The notes under the pieces are model-generated. The model ran no database searches. It saw only the letters and a program-made list of their open reading frames with translations, and was not told the DNA's origin. A DNA stretch of 24,000 bases, taken from the NCBI GenBank assembly GCA_963170055.1, contig CAUJGJ010000229.1, positions 1 through 24,000 on the forward strand. Reading direction: 5' to 3'. This document shows, one piece after another, positions 1 to 10,418 of this stretch. How positions within the stretch are numbered: position 1 is the first letter of the stretch; each line of letters begins with the position of its first letter. The position numbers and the translations under genes were made by a program. The stretch comes from Halisarca cf. caerulea. Lineage: Eukaryota > Porifera > Demospongiae > Chondrillida > Halisarcidae.

Positions 1-40
1 TGAAAACAATATAGGGGCTGCCACAGGCAGCCCCTAAAAA
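1..40. repeat. GC-rich hairpin repeat, inverted copy of 10318-10357
   Basis: Positions 12-36 form a perfect 11-bp stem (TAGGGGCTGCC) with an ACA loop. The whole stretch 1-40 is a perfect reverse complement of 10318-10357, so this is one copy of a dispersed repeat whose left limit lies outside the window. The DNA just right of it (about 38-85) also resembles 9409-9460 in direct orientation (shared words include AATACTGC and TCCCTTTGA), so it belongs to a larger composite repeat family. No coding role is visible. Confidence 0.85.
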
Positions 41-766
41 TACTGCCCTGTCAGTCCCTTTGATCTAATGCCCAACCATGCAACAAGTATTGAATCATGA
101 CCTCATATCTCCTGTGAGGTCTAGTCCCAGCCCATTGCACAAAAACCAATTGCAAAGTAACATCTTAGCTACCTATTCATGCAGATAAACAATGAATACA
201 CTTAATGCTGTAAGCGCTGTAGTGGTCCATATATCATAACAAGGATTTGTGGTCACAAGTGCTAAATTGTAATTAATATGGCATGGGTGGTTTCAAATGC
301 GTGGGTGGCAGCTGATTCCACTAGAGTATGTATCCACCCACCCACATAACAAATTTCAAGTGAATTACTATAAGCATCACAGAGATACAGCTCTTCAAAT
401 GTACTATTGCTAAATTCCCAATGTGAAGGTATCTTGCTACCTTAAGATCTTCTTCTACCTTTTCTGTTCCACATATCTACAATTCCTTCAAGGTCAAAGA
501 GTAATTAGCAGATTCTGTGCCAACAATCTTTTAATCAACATCTGATTTAATAGGTGTAAGTGTTATAGGTGTGTAATTCTCCAAATTACGTACCTTATCA
601 GAACCATTGGTCTATAGGCAGGGTTCAGTCCAGGGGGGGTGGGGGAGCTTCCACCCTCAAGAAATTTCAAATGTAGTGTAATTTGCTATAGAGAATGCAC
701 TACTTGCATCTAAAAATCGACTTTGAATGACCCAAAATGGCCTCACACCACCTTATATAACCCCCA
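41..766. other. Non-coding stretch, no gene seen
   Basis: No open frame with coding character appears on either strand. The stretch contains a short inverted GTGGGTGG / CCACCCAC pair near 302-350 and a G-rich tract near 630-650. The first ~45 bases are a diverged copy of a repeat also seen at 9409-9460. Otherwise it looks like decayed repeat or intergenic DNA. Confidence 0.5.
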
Positions 767-1319
767 CAGTGGCGGATCTAGAGAGGATTTTAAGGGGGGG
801 GGGGCACTCAGAAATTTGTATATGTTGTATTGCACGGCACAGCAGGTTGAGGGCCATCTAAATTGCAGAGACTAATACTAATGTAAGAAGATAAAGACTT
901 TGTTTAGCCATAGACACACAATACCCTGTGGTTTAACCCATTTACAGCTCACTCTACCGATTTATTTAGCCCAAACAGCTCACTCTACCGATTTATTCAG
1001 GTAATACTATGGTATAAAGTGAATATTGGTTGTCTTTGATTCACCATGTTTTTTTAAATGGCGGCCCACACGATAGTGTAATTTTTTGGTGGCTGCAGTG
1101 ATTCAAGGAACACCCAGATGAGTTGAAACTGAATCGAAACAGTACAATTTAAGGGAATTGGGCATTGTTAGTGGATTTGTTTCTATAGTTTGAACTGATT
1201 AGTAATTTGGTGTTTTCAGAGCTACAGATTAGAGGTTAGCCTCACCACAGGTAAATATGTGAGAGCCAGCCTGACAAGGGGGCCCAGGCCCTCTAGGCCG
1301 TATGCTAAATCCACCACTG
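767..1319. mobile_element. MITE with CAGTGG-type terminal inverted repeats
   Basis: The left end reads CAGTGGCGGATCTAG (from 767). The right end, read on the other strand from 1319, is CAGTGGTGGATTTAG. Subterminal G-runs on the left and C-runs on the right reinforce the symmetry. CCCCA flanks both sides (762-766 and 1320-1324), a possible 5-bp target duplication; an 8-bp hAT duplication is not clean. Within it, a 23-bp direct repeat occurs at 944-966 and 975-997. There is no transposase, so it is non-autonomous. CAGTGGCGGAT-type ends occur on abundant invertebrate MITEs; assignment to hAT is a guess. Confidence 0.65.
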
Positions 1320-1370
1320 CCCCATACCCCCATAGTTATATACGTATGTACCTCTACAACCCGACATACG

Positions 1371-1401
<31 letters not shown>

Positions 1402-1735
1402 CCGCACCTTCTTACATCATTGCACTACAGTCATGTCTTACACCACAGACATGACTGTAAGTTTATTCAGATCAGCTGAACAGACTCTGAAATCTGGGCG
1501 TCTCATCATGCCATTTGAGAACCACAAATGAGTCTGAAAATGCACCAGAAGTGATCTCTGAGTGTGGGAAACTAAAAAAAAATTATGGGAGAGCATGCCT
1601 CCAGACCCCCACCCCCTAGAAGGTGCGCTATCATGTGAAATCCCTTCGCCCCCTCCCCCCCATTTTTTCATAAGTACTATTTTGCCCCCCCCTTTGCCAT
1701 TTTTCTAAATGAAACCCTTCAAAGGGGTGGTTACA

Positions 1736-3245
1736 TCATGGCTGGTGAAAAAATTCAATTAACAGTGTAGGCAGAGCTTGCTGAGCTATGTACGTACGTA
1801 CCTTGTACACAGGATGACACTGTACATACGTATATGGACAAGCATACCTCTGCACAGTTGCCAACAACAGTTAAGCCAGCTCCTTGGTATGATGGTATAG
1901 CCTCGAGAAGGTACTTCTTGGAAGTTTCCTGGTATGCTTTTTTGATGAAGTGGACCAAACAGCTCTTCCTACTTAAGGAATGACTTGATGTCTTTGTAGC
2001 CTTCGGCACACTGTTAATAGCAGCTTGACAATAGGTCCGAAATGGTTGTGCAATTCCATCACTGGTCTTCAGCTTTAGCTTTAAAAATATTCTGAGACGC
2101 TTTTCATCTGCAAAGTGAGGATACTTCAATTTGGCCTCTTCCCATTCCTTAATGTTTACACATCTGTACAAAGGCAATTGTATATCTTTAAATTTTGGTT
2201 TTCATGAAAAAGAAAGTATGTGCTTATGTATGTACCTTAGGAAAGTTTCCTTGATGTTTTTCATTGCCCGTAAAGACTTTCCTTCATCCTGCAATTCTGC
2301 TATGGACTTTTGTCCAGTTAGGACATCCGACAATAGCTTCCTCTGAGTAACTGTATCTAAACTTTGGATTGGCTCAAGGTAGTGTTGTCGAAACTCCACC
2401 TTTTTCTTTAATTGCCTGCTATTGCCTTTACAATATACAAAAACATCAATTTGAAAAAGCATGGCATTTTATGTAGTTCAGGAAACAGCTGTCAATGTTC
2501 ATTCAAAGACATCATACACAATATATCAAATGCTAAGACACTTTGTACATACTGGGAGGCTTCTGTCCTTTAGTCTGTCCATCATTATACTTTTCCATCA
2601 CCCTTATTGCCATCTGAAAGACATCTGAGTCCAACGAAGCCTGCCGAAAAATGTTGTCGGCATTGGTTGTGCTACATGTCTGGACCAATATAAAAAATTC
2701 CAGTTGTGCTAGTTTGAAAGTGTATTGAAAGTGTATATTTCTCCATAACACAATATTACGGGCCTGATTTTAGTATGTTTCCTCTGTAACGTTACTGTGC
2801 AAGTAGAAATGCCGGGCCAGATCAAAAATTTGCATCATATGTACTTACATACCTTAGGCAAAATGCATCTGTGACACATTTCCTTCCACTGTGTTGTTGG
2901 GACTGGTGTTTCATCTGTTGGGTCTCCTCCGGCCTCCATATACAGGACGCTTCAACAAGCTTCCACCTGTCCATTGAAATAGGTTACAGTCAAACCAGTG
3001 TGATCTGACACCTCTGTAATCTGACATTCTCTCTTATGTAACCATCTTATGGAGTACAGTCAGTCACTCCGTAATCCAACAACCTCCTAGTCCGACACTT
3101 CTTTTAAGTCCCATTGAGTGTTGGATTAGGGAAAATTCACTGTATTAGGACAGTGCTTTTCTGATCACTGTTATATAATATGTAGCTAGTTGCATGCAAA
3201 GTTAGTGATGAAGGTTTGTTGCAGAGATATTTCTGAGACTTACAA

Positions 3246-3295
<50 letters not shown>

Positions 3296-5108
3296 TGCGT
3301 CATTTCATGGTTGTAGTGCCCATTCACATTGTGCCTTGATGCCAATCTCAAGGCCTCTTCATTAGTGAGGCCACAGTAAACAAATGCCAGATACTCACTG
3401 AAAACTTCATTGTCTGTGCAAATTTGGAAATGTTTGTTAAAGTTATTCATTGTTAATTTAAGTTATACTGTTACAGTAACAGTTGTTATACATATGTACC
3501 AAGTATACTTACCAGGCATTTCATCCAGCAACTCCTTCCTGGCAGTGACAGTGTGGAGCCCTCCTAGTACTTCATAACTGTATTGGTCCTTCAGATTTTC
3601 CACAAACAAAGGTGCCTGTGGCACAGTAGTGCACAGCAGAGCTAGAGGTGGAATTCCTGGTGCTGCCGGATCCTCTAGCATTCTCTGCTTCAGACCTCGA
3701 ATAAAGTTTGCATCAACTTTACGTAGCTGTCTGCTTGGGAGTGGTTGCTGGCAACACATCACATTGATAACGATTGGAGTAGGACCTTCAAGCAAATGGT
3801 ATTTACGTACATTTACTGTACTGCCAAATTTACAGATTGAATGAGATAGTCCTTTATGGTTTCTTAGTAACCCTTTAACTTAGTGTGTATAGTGTTGGAT
3901 TTTACTGCTTGTTACCACTAGCATATTCAATGTATCTTACTGGAATAATATATACTTGCTGGGGATTATTGTATAGCACAAAATTTTGAGGAGCTTAGTT
4001 GTTGCATTTTTTATATTGTTTTTACTTTCACCGGAAGTGTCCGGAACGTCCGGAACGATGTCAATATATATATATATATGTATATGTCAACAACATGGCG
4101 GACGCGAAGTCGGTACAAAATCTTTCGGCTGTATTTCGGTGAAATTCATTCGTTTGCTCCTGAGTTTATCAGCGAAGGGTCTTTTAGACCAGAAGAGTTC
4201 TTCGAAATATTATTTTAGTCAATAACGCCGATTTCCAAGTGATTCGAGTTTCCAGGGCCGTTGGCGGCCCACGAGTTTTTTAAATTCAAATCGCTTGTTT
4301 GAAGATGAGTGCTGGAGCGCGAAATTTGTGCACTTTGATAAATTGGTGCATTGTTTGGTAGGTAGCAACCTAATGACAGATCCGCGAAAGTTGTTTCTGT
4401 GAATATTTCAAAAGTATCCAAGCACAGAAATTTAGTTCCTTGAAAATTTAACGCTATACAGTAAAAGTTTTAGTACGTTGTGCATACATCATGGACTTTC
4501 ACACATATGTACATATCATATAGCGCTCAATTTTTTTGTGTTTCAAGAATGAACACCTGGTGCATGAAATGTGAACCCCATAAAAATGTGGTGCACTGTT
4601 TAGTAGGTAGCTGCTGAACCACAGACCTGTGAAATCTATTTCCACGAATATTTCAAAATTGGTTAACCACCAAATTTAGCACTATATGGTATTCACATTA
4701 CGTACATGCATATGTACAAAATATTATTATATATGCATTAAATAAGTTTGCACTAGCATCTCACCAACTTTTCTTCTTCTCAATTTCAGTATCCATAGGA
4801 TTTTCCAGCACATTGATGGTTTTGAATCGTTTACCTTGTGACACAGCTTCACTGGTTTTGAGTTGTTCTTGGGGCTGAGCTTCACTGGTTTTGACTCTTT
4901 TAACTTGGGACTCAGCTTCAGTGGTGCTGGCTGGACTTCTCTTTGAGCCAGAATTCGTCATTGGCTCACTGCTTTGTTCTTCCTCTTCACTTTCTTCACT
5001 TTCCTCAATTTCTTGTTCAGATTCAGGGTATTGTGGTCTCAGAATCACCCTCTTCGTAACTGTTGAAAGTACACATACATACTCATCTTTTCAGTGTATT
5101 TTGTTTGT

Positions 5109-5183
<75 letters not shown>

Positions 5184-5201
5184 TGTGTGTGTGTGTGAGT
5201 G

Positions 5202-5247
<46 letters not shown>

Positions 5248-5810
5248 TGCATGTGTGTGTGTGTGTGTGTTTGTGTGTGTGTGCATGTGTGTGCGGGTGG
5301 GTGTGGGGGAGGATTACACATGTATGTATATATATTGAATATGTACGTATGTATGTACATGTATATGTAAGACATGTTAGAAATTTTGTTAATTGCACAT
5401 TTCAATTCAACTTACTGGGACAAAAACGTGTTTCTTTTTCCCATTGTTCTAGGAATTGTGATGCCGTTTTCAGCCCTTTGAAACAATGGAAGAATGTGCT
5501 TCCTTCGTTATTCATCAGCAGGACATCCAAGACAGCTTTTCCTGACTCATAGAATGACACCTATATATGTTAATATAGCAATTACCATTATTTTAATTTT
5601 ACATTGCATACTTTTTTAATGTACCGCTATTAATGATAACTTCTGCTCTTTAGTCGTTCCCTTTTTGGCGTCGTTGTTTCCTTCCTGGATGGACAAAATG
5701 GCTCCACACCTTTTGCCACGCCCTCTCTTCAGCTCTTCTCCTTCGGAAGTGAATATTCTTAAAGAACCATCCGCGACCTTGTCAATATACCAGGTCTTAG
5801 CCGGAGGCAT
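1736..5810 (-). CDS. ParB-like domain protein, ten exons
   Basis: I reconstruct ten exons on the minus strand: 5810-5625, 5560-5416, 5059-4765, 3820-3513, 3413-3293, 2966-2849, 2679-2553, 2425-2236, 2163-1848, 1780-1736. Every phase matches, giving about 616 residues. The start chosen is the ATG of MPPAKTWYIDK at 5810; an upstream ATG at 5873 is in frame but looks non-coding. Order: a basic/aromatic N-terminal region (1-110), an acidic Ser/Glu-rich linker (about 115-208), then a ParB-like fold. The fold shows VDANFIRGLKQRM near 244-256 and the GGLHTVTARKELL box at 295-307, in the position of the ParB substrate loop. GLTNEEALRLASRHN (326-340) follows, a motif I associate with animal ParB-like proteins of unknown function. 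The C-terminal 270 residues are helical and unassigned. The last tiny exon is the weakest (no pyrimidine tract). DNA binding or NTP binding is inference. It is divergent from the gene at 6004. Confidence 0.7.
2987..3142. mobile_element. pogo/Tigger-like MITE in an intron
   Basis: The left end is CAGTCAAACCAGTGTGATCT. The right end on the opposite strand begins CAGTGAATTTTCCCTAATCC. Both are flanked by TA (2985-2986 and 3143-3144), the target duplication of Tc1/mariner-pogo elements. The internal words TCTGTAATCTGAC and CCGTAATCCAAC repeat the subterminal motif. At 156 bp it cannot code for a transposase. It sits in intron 5 of the ParB-like gene, a few bases from the next acceptor. Confidence 0.7.
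3242..3294. repeat. (ACTT)n microsatellite at a splice donor
   Basis: About twelve perfect ACTT/TTAC units. On the minus strand this reads (GTAA)n starting exactly at the donor of exon 5 of the ParB-like gene (intron from 3292). Several GTAAGT donors therefore lie four bases apart. Confidence 0.95.
4025..4220 (+). promoter_or_regulatory. Promoter-like fragment with ETS and YY1-type motifs
   Basis: CACCGGAAGT (an ETS-type site) and two further CCGGAA words at about 4030-4056 precede a TATA dinucleotide tract. Next comes AACATGGCGG at 4092-4100, which resembles the YY1/start-codon motif of housekeeping promoters. The frame opened by that ATG closes after 15 codons. A different frame downstream reads FAPEFISEGSFRPEEFFEIL (4153-4212) and then stops, so it looks like a relic 5' exon of a duplicated gene or repeat-borne promoter. 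It lies inside intron 3 of the minus-strand ParB-like gene. Confidence 0.35.
4236..4297. repeat. Nested-hairpin repeat, copy 1
   Basis: A 62-bp unit. The outer stem pairs CAAGTGATTCGAGTTT with AAATTCAAATCGCTTG, and the inner stem pairs GGGCCG with CGGCCC. It is homologous to 10616-10673, including CACGAGTTTTT between the stems. The design suggests a transposable palindrome or a structured RNA-encoding repeat. Confidence 0.8.
4330..4461. repeat. Diverged direct repeat, copy 1 of 2
   Basis: About 4339-4415 aligns with about 4586-4662. Shared landmarks in order are GGTGCA, GGTAGGTAGC (versus AGTAGGTAGC), a GAAA block and GAATATTTCAAAA. It ends with an AAATTTAG...CTATAC block that copy 2 matches as AAATTTAGCACTATATGG. 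It looks like a decayed MITE family. Confidence 0.55.
4577..4692. repeat. Diverged direct repeat, copy 2 of 2
   Basis: Partner of 4330-4461, offset by about 247 bp. It keeps TTTAGTAGGTAGCTGCTGA, ACGAATATTTCAAAA and CTATATGGTA. More degraded than copy 1, with an internal deletion. Confidence 0.5.
5109..5290. repeat. Long interrupted (TG)n microsatellite
   Basis: About 180 bp of TG units broken by TCTG, GAGTGCATG and TTTG variants. The interruption GAGTGCATG recurs, so part of the array was itself duplicated. It lies in intron 2 of the ParB-like gene. All open frames across it are repeat artefacts. Confidence 0.97.
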
Positions 5811-6003
5811 GACGAGGACTTCTTCGAGTAGCAAAATATAATTGCAAAAACACGAATTAATTATTTCATGCATGCTTCGTACGAATGCTTTCGAATGCTA
5901 GGATTGGAGTTACCTTGGATTCGCAAGGCGGGACGAAGTGTGTGTACTTGGTGCCTGTGCACAGAGAATAGGTTGTTTGTGCTGCGTAGGAGAACTGGCA
6001 TGC
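5811..6003. promoter_or_regulatory. Putative bidirectional promoter
   Basis: A 193-bp gap separates the start codon of the leftward ParB-like gene (5810) from that of the rightward SH3-barrel gene (6004). It is more GC-balanced than the surrounding introns. A GCATGCTTCGTACGAATGC stretch (about 5871-5889) is nearly self-complementary, a possible dimer-binding site. No TATA box is evident. Shared regulation is inferred from spacing alone. Confidence 0.5.
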
Positions 6004-7432
6004 ATGGCAGAAGCACTCTCGGGCCCAGTAACAAAGCGTTCCCGAGTTAGTAAAGGTACGTATAGATTGCATGCGGCTATATTGTTGAGTATTCACGTGC
6101 GCGGCACATGCATGCACACAATTTATAGCTAAGGCCTAGGGTTGTTGCACAATGACACTATATACGTAACTTGCACGCAGCCTGGCCGAATATATGTTTG
6201 CATGCGTGCATGAGCATATTATTATAAGTATAGAAAACCATTATATGCAAGAATCTCGTGAGGGTAGCCATAAATTATTTATTAACAGGCAAAAGAAGTA
6301 GGTATATATCTATTATGTGATGAAAATGGTGGTTGAGTTAGACCTTGGAAAAATAACATACAAATAGTACAGAAATTAAAAAAAAACGAATTTGGACAAT
6401 GAAGTTTCTTTCCTCTTCTCTCCATGGTCATCTGTAATAAGAAGGAAAAAAGGTTAATATTATTCATTGACTGCAATGTCTTTGCCCCCCCCCCCCACTT
6501 CAAGTGAATACTTCCCCTAGAATAGACATTTTTTAAAGTCTGTACGGTATGTACGTATGTACAGATGTAGGTACAGACCACATACAATGGTCCATAATAT
6601 ACTGCAGACCATGCTGACTAAGTATTGAGTTAGTAAACTCATGGATGATACATACAAACGTACTCCGCATTCCGTCTCCTCCTATACATGTGTACAATAC
6701 ATAAACCTATTCTGATAGTCAGCACTTCTGACAGCAAGTGTTAACTGTGTCCCGATACACGAAGTATATATTAGCTACTAGGCTACACTTCTACTACAAT
6801 GCACATACTATAACTTACTGTACGTATAACTAATGTACTAACACAATAACATGATAGTTACCTTCATAACGCAATAACTACGTAGTATTAGCTACCCTGT
6901 CTACCATTAGATTCCCTACAAGGAAGACAGCGATCATGAAGTAGTTCACTTTTACAACTTAACAGATGAAGGTACGTACATACGTACATACGCACATACG
7001 TATGACATTGTATTACAGTAACTGTAATAATAATGCAACAGTAGTGGTAAATTCAGAGGTGGTTCGCTGGGCTTGGACGAGCTCCCCTCTTCCTAATCCT
7101 TAATTGAAACATTGCAGGGTACATAACATAACTTAGTTTCCCATACCCAATGTGAATTACAATTAAATATTGAAATTTACAGTTTAACTAGGACTATAAG
7201 TCTACCAAATATCTAAACTTTTGAATAGAACAAAGATGTAGGCTTCAAAAGTGACAAGACACAATCGTTTGGCCAAATACCCCCCCTCCCCCCCCCCCGT
7301 GCTTCAAGTCATTACTTGCCCCTAGACTAGCAAGCATACAAAATGTTTTTAAGGTCTGTATAGTATGTACGTATGTGCAAATGTAAGTACAGACCACATG
7401 CAATGATCCATTGGCTAAAAGAACATAATATG

Positions 7433-7475
<43 letters not shown>

Positions 7476-10387
7476 ATAGATAGATAGATAGATATACAGT
7501 ACACCTTGCTAACTAAGCACTGAGTTTGTACACTCATACTGTGGATTGCATAAACTTCACAATGCAAAAATCACTATCCTTAATCTGCTACTGGGGTGGG
7601 GGTGGGGATATTATACGTAGGTGGCAATTCTATGTACGTACATACATACGTATGATTCAAGGGGGTAAAGGGACTGGTGACACAAAATAATAGCCTAAAA
7701 GCTTGTTTTTCATCCATTTTCCAATAAATTCTACCTTTCAGGAACCCTTAGTGTACATGTTGAGATACAAGTTTAGGGAGGCACCTGATCTGCAAGGGGG
7801 GAATGCCACACACACACACACACACACAACCCCTAAATGTGGCCCTACCATGCATGCCTTCAAAAAATCTAGGGGAAAAACCTGTACATAGTATTACCTA
7901 CCATTATTTATTGTCTATCATTAGAACTTCCCTACACTGAGGACAGCGATGATGAAGTAGTTCACTTTTACAACTTAACAGATGAAGGTAAGAAATTAAT
8001 GTATGTAGACAGTATAGTATGTACTGCATGTACATGCGTAGATTAACTAAGATTTGGGAATGTGCATGTATTACACACTACTAGACACATCATTCTCAGG
8101 GGATAGTGATGAAGATACTACTCACTTCTATGATACAACTAATGGAGGTATACATAATGCTCTTCTTTTATACATAGTTTAGCCAGTGCTAAAGGCTTGT
8201 TTCAAATAAAAGTGAGCTTACAAATCTACGTACCTACATTATATACCGAAGGCAAGTGTTCCTGTTGTGTAAGGAATTGTCTAGCAAAGTTCAATAGTGA
8301 TTATACAAGTAGTACATGTATAATATAATGATTTGTTTGTTTTCAGATCTGTCAAAGCAAATCCAGGAGTCATTCACTCCAACTCCAACAGTGACCAGCA
8401 TAAATACCATCTATGATTACAAGCAGTATCTAGAACCACATCTTGAAAGCATTAGTGGGCATTCAAAACCACTCTGTTTCAAGTTGGAGTTGGACGGGGG
8501 AAATTGTGTTTTGTCTTACAGAGACAATAGCAGTAGCATGTGGAATACAATCTCTAACCCACTACTCAAGGTATACACTTAAATGGCATTTCACTAGCAA
8601 AAATGGCTCATTGTAATGCATACATACTCCTTTTCATTTATTAAATTGTACAGTTCACACCTAATCCTTCTATGGAGCCAGGGAAAGTGCAGCCCAGTCT
8701 AGAAAGAATGGATCTCCATCGCCTTAGAAAGGATATCCCAAAGTGGTTTAAGTGGATAACAGAAGATGCAGCAGAGGAATGGGAATCCTTTCTGTTAGTT
8801 CCTTTGGAAGACAGCATACGAGAATGTGCACTTCCCTTCATACAAAGACTGAGCCACTGCACAATGCCTGTCAATGAGACTCCCCAAGTAGAGCACCCAT
8901 CGACTGTAATGAGAAGTGCTGTAAGTTATTGCTCATACACAAGGTTCAGTTTAGGGTTAAGTTCTTTACATTACCAATAGTATTTAATTGGTAAACTGAA
9001 TGCAGTCTACAAGTAATAGTTATTGTATGACTAGCTGGGCATTGGCGTATTTATTGCTCGAGGGTGAGTGCAATAAACAGTCAATGTCCAGCTAGCCATA
9101 CAATAACTAGCTTGCTATGAGCTCTTAATTTTAACGCACAACGAATAGCGGTGTTGTGTTGTGATTCGTTCTTTTGTTTTAAAACTTTTGAAGTTGACTC
9201 TTAATCGAATCTCCATAGCAGCGAAGTGTTTTGCTGGGCACTAGAATTGGCGATGTTATCAAAGGAAGTGAGTTTCATTCGTTCTTTTGTTTTATACTTT
9301 TCAACGTTTGATTATAGTGAACAGGGCAAAAGCGAGTAGTAGCCCGGGGCTCTTCTTGGTTATTGCCCAGTTTGAGGTCAGTTCTAACCACAAACAGGGC
9401 AACAACAAAAAAATACTGCACTGCTGGTCCCTTTGAACTATTGTCCAACCATACAAGAACATGCCCTGAAATTTCTGATACCACTGTAATGTCATCATTT
9501 ATTATTACTACCAAGCGTCAGCGAGGTTAATTGCTTCCATTCGTAAGGATAGTCAGATCAAGCTTCCCATGCACTTGATTGTAAGATTTTGGTCAACATA
9601 CGAATCTTTGTGCTAAAGTTGCAGCAAAGTTTTACTGGTGGATGCGGGCAGAGGTGTGCTACACATGAAGACGAAATTTCTCCATACTCTTACCTGCGTT
9701 TTGAACAGGACGCAACCAAATTCACCAAGTTTTCAGTCTCTCACAGTCTAATCATGTCTGATCAAATGCTTTTAACAACTTCAAACATTTCAACGCAACA
9801 ATACCTAATTTTCTCATGGACGAAAGCTTCAAATTTTGTTTGATAAACAGTAGGATTCACCATTCCATCATTCGGGTGATAGAATTGGGTAGCCATCATG
9901 TCCGACATCTCTATTGGGGCGGGGTACATTCATTGTTAAAATGGCAGCTGGAAGTGGGGCTGGGAACAAAACTAAAGTGGGAATAGCTACGCGACTAAGC
10001 AAGGTTCTGAATTTCGTTCACACCTAGTTATTATTTTGATGATACAAAGAATAGAAGCCACTTCAGATCAACTGGGGACAATTGCAAGTAGAGCTCAAAA
10101 TAACAACCGGACATTGTGGTTGCTCAAAGGAAGTGTTTATGGCTACAGGAGGCTGTCATTGTTCAGGTAACAGATTTGTGGTCTGCCACTTTCTGCTATT
10201 AAATAGGTAGTGGTACCATGGGTAGGGGTCACAATGGCAAATATCTTTGCTGTCGGAAACATCCGAAAATGATGTTTTAGATGAAAGTCAGTATGGCGAA
10301 TCTAATGGTGGTAACTGTTTTTAGGGGCTGCCACAGGCAGCCCCTATATTGTTTTCATTTGGACTTCCGGTGTGTAACGCTCGTCCG

Positions 10388-10418
<31 letters not shown>

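Noticed and set aside
1259..1671. Open frames of 90 (plus) and 77 (minus) codons
   Set aside because: They cross the MITE end and TACA repeats; the composition follows the simple repeats.
5045..5405. Several long open frames of Cys/Val or His/Thr repeats on both strands
   Set aside because: They are translations of the (TG)n microsatellite in an intron, with no biased codon use or motifs.
9589..9843. 84-codon plus-strand frame
   Set aside because: No motif, no splice context and located within composite intronic repeats.
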